A DNA stretch of 41,348 bases, taken from Hyalangium versicolor. GTDB taxonomy: Bacteria; Myxococcota; Myxococcia; Myxococcales; Myxococcaceae. The notes under the pieces are model-generated. The model did no database searches, was not told the origin of the DNA, and saw only the letters and a list, made by a program, of their open reading frames with translations. Both the position numbers and the translations under genes were made by a program. Below are positions 22,120 through 30,418 of the stretch, one piece after another. The stretch is from contig NZ_JAHXBF010000054.1 in the NCBI RefSeq assembly GCF_020103695.1, positions 1-41,348 on the forward strand, read 5' to 3'. Every line of letters starts with the position of its first letter. Within the stretch, counting starts at the first letter, position 1.

Positions 22120-24900
22120 ATGAGCGGTGGCAGCCATACAGGGGGGGAGCTGGTTTTGAAGGACGGGTGGACGGCGGGAAGCGGCTGGCGGCTGGCCCTA
22201 GGGCTGCCTGTCATGGGGCTCCTGGTGGTGGCCACCGTGCTGGGCTGGAGGGGATGGCGCCGAGGCTCGGGGCAGTGGGAGGCCTCGTGGCTCTCGCCAG
22301 AGTCCACGCGCACGCTGGAGGCCCGGCTGAGCCACCCCGGTGCGGATCTCCATCGCCCCTACCACGCGGTGGCCCGAGGCTCGGGGGGCACGGCGTTGGA
22401 CGTGCCACTGGAGGTGCTCGCTCGAATGGAGGCGCAGGGGGATCTGCGCGGGCTGGCGGCCGCGTGCCTGCTGCGCGGTGCGCCGGAGCTGGCGGCCTCC
22501 TACCTGGAGAAGGCGGGCGCGTCGCCCGAGGTGGACAATGATCGGGCAGTGCTGGCGCTGCTGAAGGGCAACTCGGCGGGGGCGCTCGAGTTGCTGGACG
22601 AAGCCCTTCAGGGGCGTCCTCGTTTCACCCAGGCGCTGTGGAACCGCGGGCTGGCGCTGCGGGAGTTGGAGTTGTGGGCGCTGTCGGCCGAAGCCTTCGA
22701 GGCCGTGGCCGCTCAAGGCGAGCTTGGCTGGGCGGACGAGGCGCGGACACGCGGGCAGGCCATGCGCGAGCGACTTCGTGTCGAGCAGCAGCGATGGAAC
22801 GACGCGACACGCGCGGGCCGGGCGCTCGTGCTGGAACGAGGGAGCGTTCCCGTCGAGGAACTCCAGGCCAGGCCCGACCTCTACCGCCTCTACTTGTATG
22901 ACGCCATCCGCGCCGCGCCGGACACGCAGCGGCTGCGAGAACTGTGGCCGGTGGCAGAGACACTCGATGCCCACTTTGGGGGCAGCGCGCTGCGAGACGC
23001 CGTGCGTTGGGCCGAGGCGCGGGACTTCCAGCGCCGTGCGCCCCTGGCCGCGCTCTACCGGTTCGTCTTCCAGTATGAGCCCGTGCCCGGAGGCATGCCC
23101 GCGTACCTCGCGAAGCTACGGGCCACGGGAGAGGTGGACCTCCTCATGGGCACGCTTCTGTTCGCCGGCGAAGTGGGCAAGGACGTAGAGGCATACGCGC
23201 GGCTGGCCGAGCAGAGCCGTGACCCGTGGTTCCACCTGATCGCCGAGCACGAGCGAGCCAAGGCCGCCATCGTCCGGGGCGAGCTGTTCCAGGCCGAGCA
23301 GATCCTGCTGGCGGCGACGAGGCAGTGCCGGGAAGGAACCCTGGCCTACCGCTGCGGCACGCTCCTGGAACGGCTGGGCATGGTCTACCGCCGGCTCTGG
23401 TGGCTGCCCGAGGCCACGCGCAGCATGCAGGAGGCCCGCGGATTCTACGAGCGCAGTGGCATCTGGCCCTCGGAGAACGATCTCCACCTCCAGTTGGGGC
23501 AACTGGCTCGGTTGCAGGGACAGAACGTGCTGGCCCGGGCGCTGCTGGACGATGCGCTGGCACACTTCCCGGAGGACTGCGCCATCCGCCAGTTCGTGCG
23601 ATCCAACGACGCCATGGCCCTGCTGGAAGACCTGCGCATTGAAGACGCGCGCGCGGCCATACGCGAAGGGCTGAGCTGCGGCCGCCTCAAGTCCACCGTG
23701 GGGGCCCTGGCCCTGTCCGAGCTCGCGCGCCTGCGTCCGGAGCCCGGGCAGGATTCGCAGATGCCCGCCGCCCTGGAGGCCCTGCGCCGTTCGGGGGGCA
23801 TCGATCCGGGCGAGCTTGCGCTGCTGTCGCACAGCGAGGGGCGCCTGCTGCTCGAGCAGGACCGTGCTCGCGGCGAGGAACTGCTGCGACACACCATCGC
23901 CGAGACGGAGCAATTGCCCCGTACCAGCGCCGAGGCACGCGAGGCCCGGACCTACAGCTACACCGCCCTCCTGATGACGGCAGGGAAGGCGGGCGAGTGG
24001 CCCCGGGTGCTCTCGCTCCTGGGCGAGGAGGCAGGCAGCACACTGCCCACGCTCTGCCTGCTGGCCGTCACCGTGGACCGGGAGCGCACGCTGGCCCTGG
24101 CGCTCGGCCCTGAGGGGCGCCTGGAGACTCGCTATGATGAGAGTCGGCGGGAGCCTCTGGGCGAGGACGGGCGCGGCATCGTGCCCCAGGAACTCGCCTC
24201 GGCGCTGCGCGCCTGCGATCAGGTGAGCGTGCTGGCCCGTCCGCCGCTGCATGGCCGCGCGGGGCTGCTGCCGGATGACGTGGCCTGGCGCTATCTCACG
24301 CCTCGTACCTCCAGCCCTCCGCTCGCCCCGGTGCCGTCCCGGCGGCTGGTGGTGAAGGATGTCGAGGCGCCTCCCGCTCTGGGCCTGCCGCGCCTGGGCG
24401 CCTGGGAGCCCGCGGGCGAGGGCTTCACCGTGCTCTCTGGCGCGGCGGCCACTCCGAGCCGCGTGCTCGAGGCCATGACCGAGGCGACGGAAGTCGAAGT
24501 CCATGCACACGGGTTGATCAACCCCACCCTCTCGGATGCGTCGCTGCTGGTGCTCTCTCCGGAAGCCAGTGGCCGCTATGCGCTCACCGCGGGAGAGGTG
24601 CGCTCGCACCCGCTGCGGGGACATCCGCTCATCACCCTGGCCGCCTGCAGGGCCGCGCACACGGCCCACCACCTCCACGAGCCCTTCAGCCTCCCAGTGG
24701 CCTTCCTGGAGGCAGGGGCAAGGGCGGTGCTGGCGGCCACCGTGGACATCCCCGACGCGGAGGCAGGGCCCTTCTTCGTCGCGGTGCAAAACCGGATCCG
24801 CTCCGGCCAGAGCCCGGCAACAGCACTCCGGGACGTGCGCCTGGAGTGGCTGCGCGACAACCCCGAGAGCTGGGTGCGCGCTGTGCTCGTCTTCGAATGA
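22120..24900 (+). CDS. Membrane-anchored CHAT caspase-like protease
   Basis: This roughly 926-residue protein starts with a short cytoplasmic tail, then one membrane helix (LALGLPVMGLLVVATVLGW). A long helical TPR-like region runs to about residue 640 (for example ALWNRGLALRELELWALSAEAFEAV and LLERLGMVYRRLWWLPEATRSM). The C-terminal CHAT domain has His 797 in EVHAHGLINPTLSDAS and Cys 843 in ITLAACRAAHTAHH, followed by LPVAFLEAGARAVLAATVDI, the usual block after the Cys. Start choice is uncertain: ATG 22120 has only a close GGGG, while TTG 22156 has GGGGGGAG at a better distance, and GTG 22075 has no signal. The protease face should be outside the cytoplasm if the tail is inside. A small lipoprotein gene precedes it and another follows. 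Confidence 0.85.
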   Translation: MSGGSHTGGELVLKDGWTAGSGWRLALGLPVMGLLVVATVLGWRGWRRGSGQWEASWLSPESTRTLEARLSHPGADLHRPYHAVARGSGGTALDVPLEVLARMEAQGDLRGLAAACLLRGAPELAASYLEKAGASPEVDNDRAVLALLKGNSAGALELLDEALQGRPRFTQALWNRGLALRELELWALSAEAFEAVAAQGELGWADEARTRGQAMRERLRVEQQRWNDATRAGRALVLERGSVPVEELQARPDLYRLYLYDAIRAAPDTQRLRELWPVAETLDAHFGGSALRDAVRWAEARDFQRRAPLAALYRFVFQYEPVPGGMPAYLAKLRATGEVDLLMGTLLFAGEVGKDVEAYARLAEQSRDPWFHLIAEHERAKAAIVRGELFQAEQILLAATRQCREGTLAYRCGTLLERLGMVYRRLWWLPEATRSMQEARGFYERSGIWPSENDLHLQLGQLARLQGQNVLARALLDDALAHFPEDCAIRQFVRSNDAMALLEDLRIEDARAAIREGLSCGRLKSTVGALALSELARLRPEPGQDSQMPAALEALRRSGGIDPGELALLSHSEGRLLLEQDRARGEELLRHTIAETEQLPRTSAEAREARTYSYTALLMTAGKAGEWPRVLSLLGEEAGSTLPTLCLLAVTVDRERTLALALGPEGRLETRYDESRREPLGEDGRGIVPQELASALRACDQVSVLARPPLHGRAGLLPDDVAWRYLTPRTSSPPLAPVPSRRLVVKDVEAPPALGLPRLGAWEPAGEGFTVLSGAAATPSRVLEAMTEATEVEVHAHGLINPTLSDASLLVLSPEASGRYALTAGEVRSHPLRGHPLITLAACRAAHTAHHLHEPFSLPVAFLEAGARAVLAATVDIPDAEAGPFFVAVQNRIRSGQSPATALRDVRLEWLRDNPESWVRAVLVFE

Positions 24901-24942
24901 CTCGGTTTCATTCCCCGTGGTTCCACCTCAAGGAGAGACACC

Positions 24943-25548
24943 ATGAAGAACACGCTGCTTCCCACCCTCCCGGCGCCGAGCCTGAGCGGATGCGCCGTCC
25001 TGGGGACGGGCTCCCGGACCGGAGGAGGCACGACTGTCCCGTCGGATGAGAGCGTCCCCAAGTCTCCCGCCGAGCAGGTCATCTCGGACCGAGGCCCGGT
25101 GCCGGACCTCCCCGCATCGACCCACATCGTCGTGGGGGTGTGCCAGGCAACGGGCGCGTACGTCGCCCTGGGCGTGGACACGAAGTCCTCGAAGTTCACC
25201 TTCCTGCTCAGCGGCAAGGAGCCGACGCGGCAGCAGGCCTTCCAGAAGTTCGAAGCGGCGAGCATCCCGGTGACGGTCTACACGGCCACCACGGCGCTGC
25301 TGCCGGGCAAGGAGGGAGCCACCATTGCCTTCAACCCCTGCTTGAACCTCCAGTCCGGAGCGCCGCGCGTCCCCTTGTCGACGTCGAGCAATGCCGTCGC
25401 GAACATCACGGAGGATCCACCGCCCTCGCCGAAGCCCACGGGTGGCGAGTTCAGCAACCGCCAGGCCTTCGAGGTCCTGAGCTGGAGGACGGCCTTCGCG
25501 CTGAACGGCGTGGGCCGTCCAGTCACCGAGGGCGCCTCGCCGTTCTGA
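24943..25548 (+). CDS. Probable lipoprotein of unknown function
   Basis: This 201-residue protein begins MKNTLLPTLPAPSLSGCAVLG, with a Cys at residue 17 in a lipobox-like LSGC, though the stretch before it is unusually polar for an export signal. A Thr/Ser/Pro-rich linker leads to a compact domain with two Cys (VVGVCQATGAY and FNPCLNLQSG). The ATG at 24943 has AAGGAGAGA upstream, a strong Shine-Dalgarno, 42 bp after the CHAT stop, so it is very likely co-transcribed with the CHAT protease. No family recognised; a partner or inhibitor of the CHAT protease is only a guess. Confidence 0.65.
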   Translation: MKNTLLPTLPAPSLSGCAVLGTGSRTGGGTTVPSDESVPKSPAEQVISDRGPVPDLPASTHIVVGVCQATGAYVALGVDTKSSKFTFLLSGKEPTRQQAFQKFEAASIPVTVYTATTALLPGKEGATIAFNPCLNLQSGAPRVPLSTSSNAVANITEDPPPSPKPTGGEFSNRQAFEVLSWRTAFALNGVGRPVTEGASPF

Positions 25549-25575
25549 GAGGACGCAGCAGCGTCTACAGGCCCC

Positions 25576-26826
25576 TCAGCGTTTGACGGGGCCGGACGGC
25601 GGCGGAGTGCTAGTGGAGGAGCCCAGCCTCGCGGCACTCAGCACCACGGAGGGCCCCGGCTCATCCAGGTACGCGGGAGCGCCGACGAAGAACTCCTTCA
25701 CCCGCTGCTGGAACAGGGGCATCCGGCACTGCTCACCCACCAGCAGCACCTCGTCCACGTCTCCAGGGAACATCGACTTCTGGGACATGATCTGTTCGCA
25801 CATCTTCAGCCCCGCATCGATCAAGGGCTTGGCCAGTCCATCCAGCTCAGCGCGAGACAGCGTCACATCGAAGTCCCCGACCTGGTTGCCCACCATGACG
25901 GCGAAGGGCACACGCACCCGTGTCTCCGTCTGCGTGGACAGCTGGATCTTCGCGTACTCGGCCGCCCCGGCCACCCGGTAGAGCGCGGCGGGGTTGTTCG
26001 CATCCCCAGCCAGCTTCACCCCCGTGGGGAGCTTGCGCATCAGCAGGTCCAGCACGCGCTTGTCCAGCTCGGCGCCGCACAGGGCCACGTTGCCCTCGGT
26101 GCCCAGCACCTGGCACTGCCGCGCCGCGTACCGCACGAGCGAAGCCTGGAAACGCCCCCCACCCCAGTCACACACCATGGCCGTGCGCTCCGGCTTGCCC
26201 TTGTGCTTCCCAAAAGCCCCCAGCGCCACGGCCGTGGGCTCGGAGATGGTGCGCTCCACATGCATCCCGGCCAGCGCGGCAGCAGCCGCCATGAGCTGGT
26301 TCAGCGGGTCATCCTTGCGAGTGGGAGGCTGTGTGAGCACCACCCGGTGCACGGGCTGACGCAGGAAGTTCTGAGCCCGCTCCCGGGCCTCGATCAGCAG
26401 CAGGGCCGCCAGCTCGCGCGCGGGAAACGTCCGGTCCCCGAGCACCACCGCGGGGAACCCATCATCCCCCTTCACCACCTTGCAACGGAGCTGGTCGTAC
26501 AGCCACTTCACCTTCTTGTCCCCGTACGGCGCGGACATGAGCCCCTTGATGCCCCACACGGCCAGTGCGGGGTTGGCGGCCTGCTGTCCCCGAGCCGGGT
26601 GCCCGGTCAGGATGCGCCCACCCGGCCCGAGCGCCACGACGGAGGGCGAGCCCTCCGAGCGCTCCGCGGGGATGCACACCGGGTTGAAGCCCTGGATGGC
26701 CGCGACCCGGCAGTTCGTCGTGCCCAGGTCGACCGCGATGACGGGCCCGATACTGCGAGTGGAGGAATCCGGGGGACGAACACGATCGAGCGGACAGTCG
26801 GTGACGTGGGTCGGAGCCTGGGTCAT
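25576..26826 (-). CDS. Hsp70-family protein, nucleotide-binding domain only
   Basis: This 416-residue protein has the actin/Hsp70 ATPase fold and little else. Phosphate-1 motif VIAVDLGTTNCR is at 29-40, the connect region EPTAVALGAFGK near 196-207, phosphate-2 CDWGGGRF at 219-226 and the adenosine motif LLVGEQCRMPLF near 364. DnaK is about 640 residues with a substrate-binding domain; here the chain ends right after the ATPase fold with a Ser/Thr/Pro tail, so normal chaperone cycling is unlikely and a signalling or assembly role is more probable. The ATG at 26826 is the first in frame, with no clear Shine-Dalgarno. It lies after the secF terminator on the same strand and so needs its own promoter. 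Confidence 0.85.
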   Translation of the reverse strand: MTQAPTHVTDCPLDRVRPPDSSTRSIGPVIAVDLGTTNCRVAAIQGFNPVCIPAERSEGSPSVVALGPGGRILTGHPARGQQAANPALAVWGIKGLMSAPYGDKKVKWLYDQLRCKVVKGDDGFPAVVLGDRTFPARELAALLLIEARERAQNFLRQPVHRVVLTQPPTRKDDPLNQLMAAAAALAGMHVERTISEPTAVALGAFGKHKGKPERTAMVCDWGGGRFQASLVRYAARQCQVLGTEGNVALCGAELDKRVLDLLMRKLPTGVKLAGDANNPAALYRVAGAAEYAKIQLSTQTETRVRVPFAVMVGNQVGDFDVTLSRAELDGLAKPLIDAGLKMCEQIMSQKSMFPGDVDEVLLVGEQCRMPLFQQRVKEFFVGAPAYLDEPGPSVVLSAARLGSSTSTPPPSGPVKR

Positions 26827-26876
26827 CGCCGAGGCATTCTAGCGGAACCCAGCCGCGCACTTCTGCCCCCTATCTG

Positions 26877-26918
26877 AAAAAGCGAGGGCCCTCGCTCCCA
26901 CTGGGGGAGGAGGGCCCT
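26877..26918 (-). terminator. Intrinsic terminator of the sec operon
   Basis: On the minus strand, AGGGCCCTC and CTCCC pair with GGGAG and GAGGGCCCT around the loop CCAGT, followed by CGCTTTTTC. The stem is almost perfect and the T-run follows at once. It lies 31 bp beyond the secF stop and 51 bp before the Hsp70-like start. Part of it (AGCGAGGGCCCTCGCT) is itself a perfect palindrome. Confidence 0.9.
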
Positions 26919-26949
26919 ATACGCCTCCAGGGGAACCCGGAGAAGCGGG

Positions 26950-28110
26950 CTAGGCCGTCTTGGGCTTCATGTCACCCTTGCCGCGGGCCTCACGGGCAGC
27001 GGCGCGCTCATCCAGCCAGATCGTCAGCGGGCTGGCGATGTACACGGACGAGTAGGTGCCCACGACGATACCCACGAGCATCGCCATGGCGAAGTCCCAG
27101 ATCTCTCCCACGCCGAAGATGAGCAGACCGACCAGCGACAGCGCCGTCACGAGCGAGGTGAGCAGCGTACGGGCCAGGGTGTCGTTGACGGCGATGTTGA
27201 TGACCTCGGGCAGCGGCTTGCCCTTGTACTTGCCCATGTCCTCGCGGATTCGGTCGTAGATCACGATCGTGTCGTTGACCGAGTAGCCGATGATCGTGAG
27301 CAGCGCCGCGATGGCGGTGAGGTTGAACTCGCGCCGGCTCACCAGATAGAAGCCGGCCACCATCACCACGTCGTGGAGCATGGCGAGCAGCGCGCCCGGG
27401 CCGAACTTGAAGTCGAACCGGAACGCCACGTAGATGAGGATGGCCACCATGGCGTACACCAGGGCCGCGATGCCCTTGTTGCGCAGCTGCTTGCCGACCT
27501 GCGGACCCACATAGTCCACGCGGCGCTCCTGGAAGTCCGGAGCCGACAAGCCCTTGCCCAGCGCGGCCTTCACCTTGTCGGCCATGCCGCTGGCCACCAC
27601 CTGGTAATCCACCCCGCCGCCCTGTGCCGAAGGCAGCGTGCGGATTTCCTGCACTCCCGTGCCGGAGGCCTCCACGGCCTGCTTGATGGCATCGGTCGAC
27701 AGCGCGCTGGTCGCACGGACGTTGATGATGCCGTTGGACAGGTCCGGGTAGACGTTCTTCACGTTGCCGAGCGCGGTGATGGAGGCCTTGGCCTTCTCGG
27801 CGTTCTCCAGGGTGAGCTGCGTGACGCCGCCCATGCGAAGGAGGAAGGTGTTCTCGTCCGACGAGCCGATGTTCTGCACCGACACGTCATGCAACCCGCC
27901 ATCCTCGGCGCGCTTGCGCACGTCGGCCGCGGAGATGGGCTGGTTGAACCTCAGCTCCACCACCGTACCGCCCGCGAAGTCCACGCCGAAGTTGAAGCCC
28001 ACCGTGGCGATGCCGATGATGATCGCCAGGTTGATGAGCGTCGACGCGAAGATGGCAACCTTGCGCTTGCCGATGAAGTCGATGTTCGTCTTGTGCTTGA
28101 TGAGGCGCAT
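26950..28110 (-). CDS. secF: Protein translocase subunit SecF
   Basis: SecF works with SecD and YajC beside the SecYEG channel and uses the proton gradient to help pull preproteins across the inner membrane. The 386-residue chain has an N-terminal membrane helix (around VAIFASTLINLAIIIGIATV), the family motif FGVDFAGGTVVELRF, a periplasmic P1 domain of about 100 residues, and five C-terminal helices. These include LTIIGYSVNDTIVIYDRIRE, the conserved D...R element of the proton pathway, and DFAMAMLVGIVVGTYSSVYIA. The ATG at 28110 has AAGGGA 4 bases upstream. It lies 12 bp after secD, and a strong terminator follows. Nothing unusual. Confidence 0.97.
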   Translation of the reverse strand: MRLIKHKTNIDFIGKRKVAIFASTLINLAIIIGIATVGFNFGVDFAGGTVVELRFNQPISAADVRKRAEDGGLHDVSVQNIGSSDENTFLLRMGGVTQLTLENAEKAKASITALGNVKNVYPDLSNGIINVRATSALSTDAIKQAVEASGTGVQEIRTLPSAQGGGVDYQVVASGMADKVKAALGKGLSAPDFQERRVDYVGPQVGKQLRNKGIAALVYAMVAILIYVAFRFDFKFGPGALLAMLHDVVMVAGFYLVSRREFNLTAIAALLTIIGYSVNDTIVIYDRIREDMGKYKGKPLPEVINIAVNDTLARTLLTSLVTALSLVGLLIFGVGEIWDFAMAMLVGIVVGTYSSVYIASPLTIWLDERAAAREARGKGDMKPKTA

Positions 28111-28122
28111 GGCGTCCCTTTC

Positions 28123-29904
28123 TCAGACCGAGACCGTCTGGGCGTTCCGGCCGTGGACGAAGTAGGTGGTGATGACGCGCGTCACGACGATGGACGTGAA
28201 CAGCGACGCCAGCAGGCCGACGATGAGCGTCGTGGCGAACCCGCGGATGGGGCCCGTGCCCGTGGCGAAGAGGATGAAGCCGGCGATCAGCGTCGTCACG
28301 TGCGCGTCGAAGATGGTCCAGAACGCGCGGTCATAGCCCTGGTCCACCGCCTGCCGCGCCGTCTTGCCGTGATCGAGCTCCTCGCGGATGCGCTCGTTGA
28401 TGAGCACGTTGGCGTCCACCGCGATGCCCAGCGTGAGCACGAAGCCGGCGATGCCCGGCAGCGTCAGCGTGGCGTTGAAGAGCGCCAGGCCGGCGAGGAT
28501 GAGCAGGCCGTTGAGCAGCAGCGCCACGTCCGCGATGAGGCCCGTCTTCTTGTAGTAGACGGCCATGAAGAGGACCACGAGCGCCAGGCCCACCAGCGCC
28601 GCCAGGCTGCCCTTCTTGACGAGCTCCTCACCCAGCGAGGCACCCACCTGCCGGATCTCGCCCACCGTCACCGGGGCCGGCAGCGCGCCCGCCTTCAGCA
28701 CCAGCGCCAGCGTGTTGGCCTCCTGGAACCACTCGTCGAACGACTTGCCACCCGCGCGGCCCATGGTGATGCGCGCGCTGCCTCCGCCGATCTTCTCGTT
28801 GATGCGCGGCGCCGAGTGCACGTAGTCGTCCAGGACGATCGCCATGCGCTTGCCGACGCTGGCCTCGGTGAGGTGCTCGAACTCGCGCGCACCAGCCGCG
28901 TCGAAGGTGATGTTCACCTCGGGCTCGTTGATCTGGCTGATGTTGGCGCTGGCGCTCTCCAGGCTCTCACCGGTGAGCGGCACCTCGCGGCTCACCAGGT
29001 AGGTGCGGTAGGACAGGCACTCGTTCTTCTTCAGTGGGTTGGCCACGCACTCCAGCAGCACCTGGCGGCCTTCCGGCACCTTGCCCTTTACGTAGTCCAG
29101 CAGCGGCACGCGGTTGGGGCTCGACAGCTGCGGGAAGCCCTCCTCGCTGATGACAGTGATGCCGGCCTCGGCGGGAGGCGGCGTCTTGTTGAACATCTCC
29201 TGGAAGAAGGCCGGGTTGGTGTCATCCACCATTCGGAACTCGAGCTGCGCGGTGGTGCCCACCAGCTCCTTGGCCTGCTCCGGATCCGAACGGCCCGGCA
29301 GGGAGATCTGGATCGAGTCCGTGCCCAGCTTGCGCACGTCCAGCTCCGCCACGCCCCACTTGTCGATGCGGTTGCGGATGACGAGCATCGCCTGGTCCAC
29401 GGACTCCTGCTCGAAGCGCGTCACCTGGCTCTCGTCCGGGGCCAGCACCAGCTTGGCGCCGTCGCGGCTCACCTTGGTGAAGTCGGTGAAGGTGTTGAGC
29501 ACCTCTTTCTCGATGGCATCCATGGTGCCCGGATCCTTGGCCGTCAGCGTCAGCTGCAGCTGCTCGGGATCCGTGTCCGTGGTCACCTCGCCGATCTTCT
29601 TGTCCTGGGAGACCCAGCGCCCGATCTGCTGGCCGCGGCGCTCGGTGCGCTTCTGCAGCGCCGTCTTGGTGTCCACACGCATCACCATGTGGATGCCGCC
29701 CTGCAGGTCCAGTCCCAGGTTCAGACGGTACTTGGCGGGGGGCGCGATCTTCCACGCGTCCAGCTTCTGCTGGAGCAGGGCGATGTTGTTGCGCTCCGCC
29801 GGAGTCATCTGCACCAGCGAGACATACGTGGGAATGAGCAACCACAGCGTCGCCAGCGTCACCGCGACGATCATCCCGAACTTCCACCACCAGCCGCGGT
29901 CCAT
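28123..29904 (-). CDS. secD: Protein translocase subunit SecD
   Basis: SecD is the larger membrane partner of SecF. The 593-residue chain has an N-terminal membrane helix (MIVAVTLATLWLLIPTYVSL), the motif LGLDLQGGIHMVMRVD, a large periplasmic head domain, and the C-terminal helical block. That block has LGIAVDANVLINERIREEL (the SecD signature with conserved Asp and Arg), TTLIAGFILFATGTGPIRGFA and a final helix near SIVVTRVIT. Its length is normal. Its ATG overlaps the yajC stop as TAATG, and AGGAGGAG lies within the yajC end, so translation is coupled. Between the P1 base and the head it has a Gly/Ala-rich stretch, which is common in the family. Confidence 0.97.
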   Translation of the reverse strand: MDRGWWWKFGMIVAVTLATLWLLIPTYVSLVQMTPAERNNIALLQQKLDAWKIAPPAKYRLNLGLDLQGGIHMVMRVDTKTALQKRTERRGQQIGRWVSQDKKIGEVTTDTDPEQLQLTLTAKDPGTMDAIEKEVLNTFTDFTKVSRDGAKLVLAPDESQVTRFEQESVDQAMLVIRNRIDKWGVAELDVRKLGTDSIQISLPGRSDPEQAKELVGTTAQLEFRMVDDTNPAFFQEMFNKTPPPAEAGITVISEEGFPQLSSPNRVPLLDYVKGKVPEGRQVLLECVANPLKKNECLSYRTYLVSREVPLTGESLESASANISQINEPEVNITFDAAGAREFEHLTEASVGKRMAIVLDDYVHSAPRINEKIGGGSARITMGRAGGKSFDEWFQEANTLALVLKAGALPAPVTVGEIRQVGASLGEELVKKGSLAALVGLALVVLFMAVYYKKTGLIADVALLLNGLLILAGLALFNATLTLPGIAGFVLTLGIAVDANVLINERIREELDHGKTARQAVDQGYDRAFWTIFDAHVTTLIAGFILFATGTGPIRGFATTLIVGLLASLFTSIVVTRVITTYFVHGRNAQTVSV

Positions 29905-30260
29905 TACTTCTCCTCCTTCTTGTCCTCGGGCTTGGCTGCGCCCTGAGCGTCATCAGTGACCGAACCCTTGGCGTAGATGGACCGCTTGAGCACGCGGATG
30001 CGCACCCCGTTGGCCACCTCCAGCGTCACGGTCTGCTCGGAGACGACCTGGATCTTGCCCAGGATGCCACCCTGGGTGACGACCTCGTCGCCCTTCTTGA
30101 GCCCCGCGAGCAGCTCGCGGTGGGTCTTCGCCTGCTTCTGCTGGGGCCGGATCATCACGAAGTACATGATGGCCACCAGGAGGGCGATGAAGCCCATGTT
30201 GACCAGAGGGTTGGCCCCTCCGGCCGCAGCCTGCGCCAGAATCAGGAAGCTGTCTGCCAC
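29904..30260 (-). CDS. yajC: Sec translocon accessory protein YajC
   Basis: YajC is a single-pass inner-membrane protein bound to SecDF. The 118-residue chain has one helix (NPLVNMGFIALLVAIMYFVM), followed at once by the signature IRPQQKQAKTH, then LKKGDEVVTQGGILGKI and a lysine/glutamate-rich end. It starts with GTG at 30260 after a weak GAGG. The gap to tgt upstream is 158 bp, long enough for an additional promoter, while its stop overlaps secD. All as expected. Confidence 0.95.
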   Translation of the reverse strand: MADSFLILAQAAAGGANPLVNMGFIALLVAIMYFVMIRPQQKQAKTHRELLAGLKKGDEVVTQGGILGKIQVVSEQTVTLEVANGVRIRVLKRSIYAKGSVTDDAQGAAKPEDKKEEK

Positions 30261-30418
30261 GTACGGCCTCGTCGCTTGGAAAGGTTCGGACCCGACCCCG
30301 ACCCGGGTGTGGGCAAAGGTCGACCCAGAAGGGTGCGCCTCTTAGCAGTAGCCTCCTTCGTGAGCAAGTGAACGCAGGAGGTTGCGGGCCCTTCCCAACA
30401 CCTCGCCGTCCCCCGTGC

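Noticed and set aside
27373..29946. A very long plus-strand open frame (857 codons) opposite secD and secF
   Set aside because: The translation is His/Arg/Leu-rich low-complexity text with no motif, typical of the strand opposite high-GC genes. secD and secF are unmistakable on the other strand.
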